From Candidatus Omnitrophota bacterium (GTDB lineage Bacteria > Omnitrophota > Gorgyraeia > Gygaellales > Profunditerraquicolaceae), in assembly GCA_018825725.1 (NCBI GenBank), contig JAHKBC010000307.1:1-5642 (forward strand): DNA of 5,642 bases. Reading direction: 5' to 3'. The notes beneath the pieces were generated by a model. That model had not been told where the DNA came from. It did not search any database and saw nothing but the letters and a program-made list of their open reading frames with translations. Both the position numbers and the translations under genes were made by a program. Positions within the stretch are counted from its first letter, which is position 1, and each line of letters begins with the position of its first letter. Below, one piece after another: positions 1 through 5,170 of this stretch.

Positions 1-292
1 CCAGCAGGAGCTGGATATCCTGGGCCAGAAAATCCCTCTTCCTCCAGGCGCGGTAGAGGTAGAAAAAAGTATGAGCCGTGGCAGTAACGCGCGCATTGTT
101 ATTTACAATATAGATGAACCTCCTGCGTTGGTTGTGGAATATTACCGGCAGTTCTTCAGCAATAATCAATTCATGGTTATAGGAGGCCAAGATGCCGGCG
201 GGTACAATGTTTCGGTTAAGAAAGATAAAGTTATGTTTACCCTGCGCATCAGTCCATCCGGGCAAAATTCTCTTCTACAATTTATATGGTAA
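1..292 (+). CDS. Unrecognised small protein, 3' part only (5' end outside window)
   Basis: The reading frame is open from base 2 to the TAA at 290-292 (96 visible residues) with no upstream stop, so the gene starts before the window. The ATG at 71 lies within this open frame and has no Shine-Dalgarno sequence, so it is more likely an internal methionine than the start. The visible part has a proline-rich stretch (IPLPPGAVEV), then a likely helix around PPALVVEYYRQFF, then alternating hydrophobic strands ending in LLQFIW. This suggests a small alpha/beta domain of the kind seen in short exported or lipoprotein-type hypothetical proteins; a signal sequence, if any, would be off the edge. It overlaps the next gene by 7 nt (ATGGTAA), which implies translational coupling to the M48 lipoprotein. 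I do not recognise the family and assign no function. That it is a real gene is well supported by the open frame and the overlap. Confidence 0.72.
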   Translation, partial: QQELDILGQKIPLPPGAVEVEKSMSRGSNARIVIYNIDEPPALVVEYYRQFFSNNQFMVIGGQDAGGYNVSVKKDKVMFTLRISPSGQNSLLQFIW

Positions 293-1059
293 AAAGGCTA
301 GTTGGTTTTGTATTTTGTTTATGCGTTATGTGTATTTTATCCGGTTGCGCAACTTTATATAATTCCGCTACCGGTAGAAGTGAGGTAATCTGGGTTAATA
401 GCCAGACAGAAGTCTCTATAGGCCAGAGTGTGCAAAAGGAGCTGCTCAAAAAGCACGCCTTAGTTTATGATCCGTTGTTAAAGGAGAGAGTAGAAAGTGT
501 AGGCAGAAAACTAGCTGCTGTCTCTGACCGCAAGGACATTAGTTATTATTTTGCGGTCCTGGCGGATAAGGAGTTAAATGCATTAGCTTTACCCGGGGGT
601 TTTATTTATATCTATCAGGGGTTGATCAAGGTATTGAATGATGATGAACTTGCTTATGTCTTAGGCCATGAAGTAGGCCATGTAGCAGCAAGGCATATTG
701 CCAAAAAATTGCAGGCGAATATGACATATCAACTGGTATTGGGTTTGGCATTTGCTGGAATATCCAGCTCAACCGGATTAGATACATCTGCTATAGCCCA
801 GGGAATAGATACGGTTTTTAACCTTATCGAATTAGGTTATAGCCGTCAGGATGAGTATGAGGCAGATAGATTAGCCGCAAAGTATGCTTTTAAATCCGGA
901 TTTAATCCAAATGGCTCATTATCGGCATTAGAAAAGATAAAAAATGAAGAAGGCCCTAACTGGAGTGTCCTAGGCTATTTTCGTTCGCATCCGTATGCCG
1001 ATGAAAGGATCAATGCTTTAAAGGCTTATATCCCGCTTGTTACAGGAAAGAATAATTAG
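286..1059 (+). CDS. M48 family zinc metalloprotease, lipoprotein (LoiP/YcaL/BepA-type)
   Basis: This is a predicted envelope protease that would hydrolyse misfolded or misassembled envelope proteins; this role is known for E. coli BepA, LoiP and YcaL and inferred here. The N-terminus is a lipoprotein signal: K3-R4, a hydrophobic core, and the lipobox L18-S-G-C21. Residue +2 is Ala, which by the E. coli Lol rule favours the outer membrane. The zinc site is complete: H128-E-V-G-H132 (HExxH), the SRxxExEAD motif at 186-194 with E190 the likely third ligand, and S234-H235-P236, matching the C-terminal His of BepA-type enzymes. At 257 residues it is a single protease domain without the TPR extension of BepA, and is close in length to LoiP and YcaL. 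The 286 ATG is chosen because it gives the full signal peptide and overlaps the preceding stop. No Shine-Dalgarno is visible, so translation probably depends on coupling. The substrate is unknown. Confidence 0.93.
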   Translation: MVKRLVGFVFCLCVMCILSGCATLYNSATGRSEVIWVNSQTEVSIGQSVQKELLKKHALVYDPLLKERVESVGRKLAAVSDRKDISYYFAVLADKELNALALPGGFIYIYQGLIKVLNDDELAYVLGHEVGHVAARHIAKKLQANMTYQLVLGLAFAGISSSTGLDTSAIAQGIDTVFNLIELGYSRQDEYEADRLAAKYAFKSGFNPNGSLSALEKIKNEEGPNWSVLGYFRSHPYADERINALKAYIPLVTGKNN

Positions 1060-1071
1060 CCGTTAATTCTT

Positions 1072-1470
1072 ATGAATAATATAAGTTTTAAAAAGATAAG
1101 CTTTGAGTTAAAAAAGATTAATATTGCGCGCTTTGATCTGGTTGTGGGAATTGCCTCCGGAGGAATAGTGCCGGCCAGCCTTATAGCCGAGAGGATAGGC
1201 GCAGATTTAAAGATAATCCGGATAAATTATCGGGATGAGTTTAATATTCCGCAGAGGGCAGAGCCGGTTTGCCTAGATAAAATCAGCGTAAGAAGTAAAC
1301 ACAGCCGTATCCTAATAGTTGATGATGTCTCTGTGACAGGTAAAACCCTGGAGCTAGCCAGGAGGTTACTTAAAGGCAGCATTATTAAGACCTTTGTTTT
1401 AAAGGGTAAGGCTGATTATGTACTTTTTCCTAAAATTAAAGCTTGCGTGAGGTGGCCATGGAAGATTTAA
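1072..1470 (+). CDS. Type I phosphoribosyltransferase, probably purine-type
   Basis: This is a predicted cytoplasmic enzyme that transfers phosphoribose from PRPP to a base, or a regulator with that fold. The PRPP-binding loop is clear: hydrophobic strand ILIV, then D84-D85-V-S-V-T-G90-K-T92. The pyrophosphate-loop segment VGIASGGIVPA lies at residues 25-35. The C-terminal R-W-P-W (127-130) resembles the (F/Y)PW(E) ending of xanthine/guanine/hypoxanthine phosphoribosyltransferases, which suggests a purine base, but the specificity is inference. At 132 residues it is shorter than typical members (about 150-190), mostly from compact N- and C-termini; the core motifs are present. It starts 12 nt after the protease gene, in the same frame and separated only by that gene's TAG and four codons. 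No Shine-Dalgarno is visible. Its last 13 nt overlap the DUF362 gene. It could instead be a PRT-fold regulator or a ComF-like protein. Confidence 0.85.
   Translation: MNNISFKKISFELKKINIARFDLVVGIASGGIVPASLIAERIGADLKIIRINYRDEFNIPQRAEPVCLDKISVRSKHSRILIVDDVSVTGKTLELARRLLKGSIIKTFVLKGKADYVLFPKIKACVRWPWKI
1447..1454 (+). promoter_or_regulatory. Ribosome binding site that sets the DUF362 start at 1458
   Basis: GTGAGGTG is strongly complementary to the canonical 16S anti-Shine-Dalgarno (CACCUC), and its GAGGTG core ends 3 nt before ATG 1458. It lies inside the end of the phosphoribosyltransferase gene, in the codons for V126-R127-W128. It is the reason for choosing ATG 1458 over the in-frame TTG at 1443, which would place this site inside the coding sequence. 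Confidence 0.75.
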
Positions 1471-2540
1471 AAAGCAATGTGTATTATATTAAGGTTGATG
1501 AATCACATAATCCGGATGAAATCCGGCAGAGATTAGCCAGGCTGCTTAAGGAGAGCAAAATCCTGGATTTTATAAAAGAAAACAATAAGGTTGCGGTTAA
1601 GCTGCATTTTGGCGAAGAGGGGAATACCGGATTTGTTAAACCCCAATATTTAAGAGTAGTCTGCGACCATATCAGGCAAAATAGCGCTTTGCCTTTTCTT
1701 AGCGATGCAAATACACTTTATCGCGGAAGAAGGGATAATTGCCAGGACCATCTGGAACTGTCTCAAGAACACGGATTTACCAGGGAAGCAGTAGGTGTTG
1801 ATGTGATTATTCCCGATGATGCAAAAAAAGAAAATATTGCTGAGGTCAAGGTAGACGGAAAATTTATCACAACGGCCAAGGTGGTAAAGAGTTTTCTAGA
1901 CGCAGATGTCTTGATAGGCGTAGCCCATTTCAAAGGCCATATTATGGCTGGTTTTGGCGGGGCCCTGAAGAATATCGGGATGGGTTGCGCTACACGCGAA
2001 GGAAAGCTTGCCCAACATTCTCATATCTGCCCTTTTGTGATTATGCAGAAATGCACGGGTTGTTCTGCCTGCCTGCTGGTTTGCCCGGTTAAGGCAATTA
2101 CTTTGAAAGATAATTTGGCCTTTATCGATAGCGGAAAATGTATTGGATGTTCAAGTTGTATTGCTGCTTGCAAGTTCCATTCAATCGATATCCCCTGGGA
2201 GCAGGGAGGGGTTAATATCCAGGAGAGGATGGTTGAATATGCTAAAGCCATTCTTGACAGCCATAAGAAAAGAGCTGCTTTTATTAATTTTGCCACTAAG
2301 ATTACGGCCGAATGCGATTGTTTGGCTAAGGACGACCCGCGTATTTCTCCGGATATCGGCATATTTGCTTCAACGGATCCGGCAGCTATTGATAAGGCTG
2401 CGATGGATTTAGTTTTGAAGGTATGCAAAAAAGACGTGTTTAAAGAAGCGCATCCTAAAAGAGACGGTATGCGCCAGCTTTCTTATGCCGCGAGCCTGGG
2501 GTTGGGAAGCCTGGACTACCGGCTTATTGAAATAAGTTAA
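1458..2540 (+). CDS. DUF362 domain protein with two [4Fe-4S] ferredoxin motifs
   Basis: This is a predicted cytoplasmic iron-sulfur protein, probably redox-active; the reaction of DUF362 proteins is not known to me. From ATG 1458 it has 360 residues. The N-terminal DUF362 part includes VAVKLHFGE (45-53), LSDANTLY (81-88) and the glycine-rich GFGGALKNIGMG (165-176). A ferredoxin insert follows: C199xxC202xxC205xxxC209-P, then C228xxC231xxC234xxxC238, where Lys replaces the usual Pro after the last Cys. This is the pattern of two [4Fe-4S] clusters. DUF362 sequence resumes towards the C-terminus with FASTDPAAIDKAAMD (303-317). An additional C286-D-C288 pair could bind metal or be incidental. No signal peptide or membrane segment is present. 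The gene overlaps the phosphoribosyltransferase gene by 13 nt, so the two are translationally coupled. Its TAA shares bases with the stop of the convergent ispH gene. DUF362-ferredoxin assignment is firm; function is open. Confidence 0.92.
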   Translation: MEDLKSNVYYIKVDESHNPDEIRQRLARLLKESKILDFIKENNKVAVKLHFGEEGNTGFVKPQYLRVVCDHIRQNSALPFLSDANTLYRGRRDNCQDHLELSQEHGFTREAVGVDVIIPDDAKKENIAEVKVDGKFITTAKVVKSFLDADVLIGVAHFKGHIMAGFGGALKNIGMGCATREGKLAQHSHICPFVIMQKCTGCSACLLVCPVKAITLKDNLAFIDSGKCIGCSSCIAACKFHSIDIPWEQGGVNIQERMVEYAKAILDSHKKRAAFINFATKITAECDCLAKDDPRISPDIGIFASTDPAAIDKAAMDLVLKVCKKDVFKEAHPKRDGMRQLSYAASLGLGSLDYRLIEIS

Positions 2541-3385
2541 TTCTTTAGTTCTTTTAGGTAATCCACAACTTGGTTAGTTGAATAGTCCGGAGTAGAAGCC
2601 CCTGCAGTTATTCCTACACAAGCAGCATTTTTAAACCAGCCTGGTTTTATCTCTGCCGCAGAAGCTATCCAATAACTTTTAGGATTAAGGGATTTTGATA
2701 TCTCATAGAGCCTTTTGGTATTGGCACTGTCTCGGGAGCCGATAATTATCATTACGTCATTTATAAGTGGCATTTTTCTAATTTCTCTTTGTTTTAAACG
2801 TGTAGTTTGGCAGATGGTGTCAAAGAAGTGGATGTTTTTTATATATCTTTTTAGTGTTTCTACTATTCTTTTGACCATTTCGATATTTTGTGTTGATTGA
2901 CTGATTACGCAGGCCTTGTTTAAGCGTTTTATTTGGTTAAAGGGGATATTGTTTTGGTTGTCAATGATTATAGCTTTTTTGCGTAACTGCCCTGCGATAC
3001 CCTGCACTTCTTCGTGCTTTTTATCTCCGATAATAACTATTCCGAAACCTTTCTTCTCTTGCTCTACTGCGATATTATGAATATCGGTTACCATGGGGCA
3101 GGTTGCATCCACGATTTTGTAACTGGAATCCAGGGCTTTGCTGAAAGTATTTTTTGATGCCCCGTGCGCGCGGATAAGCAGGATTTTGTCTTTGCCGTTT
3201 TTGAGACGGCTGATTTTTTTGACCCCCGCTATAGCGATATCTTTTACCACATTTTCGTTATGCACGATATCTCCGAGCATATAGACATTGCGGCTTTCGC
3301 GGCAGGTTTTATAGGCAATAGCAAGGGCCCTTTTTACGCCGAAGCAAAATCCGGCAGATTTGGCAATACTGATTTTTATGGGCAT
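2537..3385 (-). CDS. ispH: 4-hydroxy-3-methylbut-2-enyl diphosphate reductase (IspH/LytB)
   Basis: This is the last enzyme of the MEP isoprenoid pathway. It reduces HMBPP to IPP and DMAPP in the cytoplasm using an iron-sulfur cluster and an external electron donor. The three cluster cysteines are present: C14 in AGFCFGVKRA, C96 in DATCPMV and C192 in DTICQTT. Active-site residues known from E. coli IspH are also visible: H42 (IVHN), H74 (RAHG), H124 and E126 (KKHEEV), T165 (QST), S220 and N222 (GSRDSANT) and S264 (AGASTPD). At 282 residues it is a short-type IspH (E. coli has 316), lacking extra C-terminal sequence but no motif. It is the second gene of a minus-strand pair, 27 nt after the prenyl diphosphate synthase gene. 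No Shine-Dalgarno precedes the ATG, which is fixed by its position just before the conserved GFC motif. Its stop shares TTAA with the convergent DUF362 gene. Confidence 0.97.
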   Translation of the reverse strand: MPIKISIAKSAGFCFGVKRALAIAYKTCRESRNVYMLGDIVHNENVVKDIAIAGVKKISRLKNGKDKILLIRAHGASKNTFSKALDSSYKIVDATCPMVTDIHNIAVEQEKKGFGIVIIGDKKHEEVQGIAGQLRKKAIIIDNQNNIPFNQIKRLNKACVISQSTQNIEMVKRIVETLKRYIKNIHFFDTICQTTRLKQREIRKMPLINDVMIIIGSRDSANTKRLYEISKSLNPKSYWIASAAEIKPGWFKNAACVGITAGASTPDYSTNQVVDYLKELKN

Positions 3386-3412
3386 ATCTGCATTTTAAGA
3401 AAAACAACTGAT

Positions 3413-4453
3413 TCAGGGTCCGAGTATTTTATGACAGTAGCCGGAGAGTGCTTTTTTGCATCTTTGCGATATCTTGGAACGGCTAAGAAAACTTTTAGCC
3501 TTAGCCAGGGAAAGATTAATTTGTCTTTGGGCATAATCCAGAGAACCGGAATCCGTCAATATCTTACGCATCCTGATAAGCTCAGTTTTGCCGGCATTAA
3601 TTTTAGATAGTATTTTCTCAATTTCGCTTTTGGTTTTAACATCAGAATTATTGTAGGCGTGCCATATGAGAATAGTTTTTTTAGCTTCTCTTAAATCCGT
3701 GAGATTGGATTTGCCGATTGCGCTTTCTTTTGAGAATGTGCCGATTATATCATCTTTGATCTGGAAAGCCCTTCCGATATATAAACCATAAGTGAAAAGT
3801 AAATCTATTTCTTTTTGTCCAGCCCCGCCCAGAGTGGCTCCTATTGATAGAGGAGAGGCAAAGGTGTAGCGGGCTGTTTTAAGGTCGTATATTTTATAGA
3901 TGTCTTCTAGGCTAATATTCCGCAATTTGTTTGTTCCGTATATAAGTTCGATGAACTCGCCGGTTCCGGTGTAAATAGCGGAACTAATAAATTTTCTTAA
4001 AGCAGCTTCTTTACGCTCATGGTTTTCCCGGATTCCCATGAATGCGTTTATGGATAAGGCATACATGATATCTGCCGCCACTATTGCCAGGTCAGTGCCG
4101 CTAAATTTAATATTGCCGTAACTTTTGAGATTATTATCAAAATACTTGTGTAGCGAAGATTGGCCTCTACGGGTATCGGATTTATCAATAATATCATCGT
4201 GTATCAAAAGAAAATCATGCAAGAGTTCTAAAGCAAGGGCGCTTTGGTATAGCCCGGGAGGGGTTTTTTTTGCATAACCCAAATATCCAATAATAAAAAG
4301 GGTTGGCCTTATTCGTTTTCCAGCTCCTAGGGCAAAGTTTTTTAACCCTCTAAATAATAAAGGCGAAGCTTTATTAAATCCAAATTGCTTGTTGGTGTTT
4401 TCGATATATTTAGGTAGCTCTTCTTCGATACGTTTTTTTATTTTAAGCAGCAT
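3413..4453 (-). CDS. Trans-polyprenyl diphosphate synthase (probably geranylgeranyl diphosphate synthase)
   Basis: This cytoplasmic enzyme condenses IPP with allylic diphosphates to make a linear prenyl diphosphate, using the products of IspH, its downstream operon partner. Family motifs in order: the IPP-binding G45-K-R-I-R49-P; H79; the first aspartate-rich motif D86-D-I-I-D90 followed by R95-R96-G; D128 of the conserved (G/A)D turn; K192-T193; F230-Q231; and the second motif D234-D-I-I-G, where Gly replaces the final Asp, as in many short-chain synthases. The first motif lacks the two-residue insertion of bacterial FPP synthases, and F81 sits five residues before it. This resembles archaeal-type GGPP synthases, so a C20 product is my inference; C15 is possible. 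At 346 residues it is slightly longer than average (about 300-325), with extra sequence near 105-121. It starts at ATG 4453 without a Shine-Dalgarno, just below a candidate promoter. Confidence 0.93.
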   Translation of the reverse strand: MLLKIKKRIEEELPKYIENTNKQFGFNKASPLLFRGLKNFALGAGKRIRPTLFIIGYLGYAKKTPPGLYQSALALELLHDFLLIHDDIIDKSDTRRGQSSLHKYFDNNLKSYGNIKFSGTDLAIVAADIMYALSINAFMGIRENHERKEAALRKFISSAIYTGTGEFIELIYGTNKLRNISLEDIYKIYDLKTARYTFASPLSIGATLGGAGQKEIDLLFTYGLYIGRAFQIKDDIIGTFSKESAIGKSNLTDLREAKKTILIWHAYNNSDVKTKSEIEKILSKINAGKTELIRMRKILTDSGSLDYAQRQINLSLAKAKSFLSRSKISQRCKKALSGYCHKILGP

Positions 4454-4458
4454 GTTTT

Positions 4459-4470
4459 TATGTTAACATA
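4459..4470. repeat. 12-bp perfect palindrome upstream of the prenyl synthase start
   Basis: TATGTTAACATA reads identically on both strands, lies 5 bp upstream of the prenyl synthase ATG and overlaps its candidate -10. It could be an operator for a dimeric regulator. A 12-bp palindrome is not rare in AT-rich intergenic DNA, so the sequence is certain but the function is not. Confidence 0.4.
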
Positions 4471-4488
4471 TAACTTCATCCAAGGCAA
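4460..4488 (-). promoter_or_regulatory. Candidate promoter of the prenyl synthase-ispH operon
   Basis: Read on the minus strand, TTGCCT (4488-4483) and TAACAT (4465-4460) each match the sigma-70 -35 and -10 consensus at four of six positions with a 17-nt spacer. The -10 ends 6 nt before ATG 4453, so transcription would begin about at the start codon. An overlapping alternative is TTGTTT with TATGTT. The match is modest and the region is AT-rich, so this is tentative. Confidence 0.3.
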
Positions 4489-4507
4489 ACAAAAATAGAA
4501 ATCAGTC

Positions 4508-4571
4508 AAATTAAAAGATGTGGCTGTGTAACTTGAGATTACATTAAATTTTTTTCATAAGCTTTTAATTT
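4508..4571. repeat. Perfect 10-bp inverted repeat in the divergent intergenic region
   Basis: AAATTAAAAG at 4508-4517 is matched by its exact reverse complement CTTTTAATTT at 4562-4571, 44 bp apart. The right arm overlaps the -35 element of the cyclophilin promoter by three bases. The arms are 54 bp apart start to start, about five helical turns. The low sequence complexity makes chance a real explanation; a regulatory role is speculative. Confidence 0.35.
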
Positions 4572-4597
4572 ACAAATCCAATTAACTAAAATATAAT
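4569..4597 (+). promoter_or_regulatory. Near-consensus sigma-70-type promoter for the cyclophilin gene
   Basis: TTTACA (4569-4574, five of six to TTGACA), an exact 17-nt spacer and a perfect TATAAT (4592-4597) form the best promoter match in the window. Initiation about 7 nt after the -10 would fall at 4603-4605, on the ATG at 4605, so the transcript would have little or no leader. No Shine-Dalgarno precedes that ATG, which agrees with a leaderless transcript. It probably drives both rightward genes. Confidence 0.72.
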
Positions 4598-4604
4598 ATG
4601 TGAT

Positions 4605-5141
4605 ATGAAAAAGACAATCCTATTTACCTTATTAACTTTCTTGTTAACCAGCGGGGTATATTCCATGGATGAAAAAAAAGTTGTTTTGGAAACAAATCAG
4701 GGGATTATTGAGATAGAGCTTATGCCGGATGTTGCGCCGAAGACCTGTGAGAATTTCCGGGGGTTGATTGAAAAGGGTTACTATGACGGTATTATATTTC
4801 ACCGGGTAATAAAGAAATTTATGATTCAAGGTGGAGATCCTACCGGTACCGGGAGAGGCGGGGAGTCTATTTGGGGCAGACCATTTGAAGATGAAGTAAC
4901 CCCCGTGGCAAAGTTTGATGCCCCGGGTATTTTAGCTATGGCTAATGCCGGACCAAATACAAACGGCAGCCAGTTTTTCATCACCACTGTTGTTACTCCT
5001 TGGCTGAATATGCGTCACACGATTTTCGGAAAATTAACATCTGGTTATGATGTGATTCAGAAAATTGAGGGTACGGCTGTTGGAGCGTCAGACAAGCCTG
5101 TTTCAGAACAGAAAATAATTCGAGCGTATTTAAAGAATTAG
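4605..5141 (+). CDS. Exported cyclophilin-type peptidyl-prolyl cis-trans isomerase
   Basis: This enzyme catalyses cis-trans isomerisation of Xaa-Pro bonds and would assist protein folding, here outside the cytoplasm. The N-terminus is a standard Sec signal peptide (K2-K3, hydrophobic 4-17, likely cleavage after V18-Y-S20) without a lipobox, so a soluble periplasmic protein is expected. The catalytic set of cyclophilins is complete, with human CypA equivalents in brackets: R67 (R55) in FHRVI, F72-M73 and Q75 (F60, M61, Q63) in FMIQGGD, A113 (A101), F125 (F113) in SQFFIT, W133-L134 (W121, L122) and H138 (H126) in the [10 protein letters not shown] motif. At 178 residues it is one domain plus signal, the usual size for bacterial secreted cyclophilins such as PpiA. 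Start 4605 is chosen because it supplies the signal peptide; the next ATG (4665) would remove it. The next gene follows after 29 nt. Confidence 0.96.
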   Translation: MKKTILFTLLTFLLTSGVYSMDEKKVVLETNQGIIEIELMPDVAPKTCENFRGLIEKGYYDGIIFHRVIKKFMIQGGDPTGTGRGGESIWGRPFEDEVTPVAKFDAPGILAMANAGPNTNGSQFFITTVVTPWLNMRHTIFGKLTSGYDVIQKIEGTAVGASDKPVSEQKIIRAYLKN

Positions 5142-5157
5142 GTATAGTAGAGAAAAA

Positions 5158-5165
5158 GTGAGGTG
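5158..5165 (+). promoter_or_regulatory. Ribosome binding site of the last gene
   Basis: GTGAGGTG, with GAGGTG complementary to the 16S 3' end, lies 5 nt before ATG 5171. It is the same 8-mer that precedes the DUF362 gene, and it fixes the start of the edge-truncated gene. It also shows that this genome uses the canonical anti-Shine-Dalgarno. Confidence 0.78.
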
Positions 5166-5170
5166 AAAGG

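Noticed and set aside
71..73. ATG at 71 as the true start of the first gene
   Set aside because: The frame is open to the window edge, no Shine-Dalgarno precedes the ATG, and the upstream residues look like ordinary protein. The gene is treated as truncated.
662..682. Direct repeat TAGGCCATG at 662-670 and 674-682
   Set aside because: It is explained by the repeated Gly-His codons of the zinc motif (GHEVGH) in the protease and is not a mobile or regulatory repeat.
1443..1457. Earlier in-frame TTG start for the DUF362 gene, adding five residues
   Set aside because: The strong ribosome binding site lies between this TTG and ATG 1458 and is correctly spaced only for the ATG.
2021..2428. Open frames on both strands inside the DUF362 gene (2021-2428 minus, 2143-2412 plus)
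   Set aside because: They overlap the conserved ferredoxin and C-terminal DUF362 codons in other frames and show no family motifs.
2523..2536. Small hairpin CTTATTGAAATAAG at the end of the DUF362 gene, followed by T-rich sequence, as a terminator
   Set aside because: The stem is short and almost all A/T, lies inside the coding sequence, and the following sequence is not a clean T-tract. It is too weak to call.
2566..2580. Hairpin CAACT-TGGTT-AGTTG near the ispH 3' end
   Set aside because: A five-pair stem inside coding sequence with no T-tract on either strand is expected by chance.
3164..3610. 148-codon open frame on the plus strand across the prenyl synthase-ispH junction
   Set aside because: It lies antisense to two well-supported enzymes, has no recognisable domain, and its composition follows from the opposite strand.
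4533..4561. Second rightward promoter TTGAGA-17-CATAAG
   Set aside because: The hexamers match at only four of six positions each, and a far better promoter lies just downstream.
4598..4603. Minimal upstream ORF ATG-TGA just before the cyclophilin start
   Set aside because: It would lie at or upstream of the predicted transcription start, so it is unlikely to be in the mRNA.
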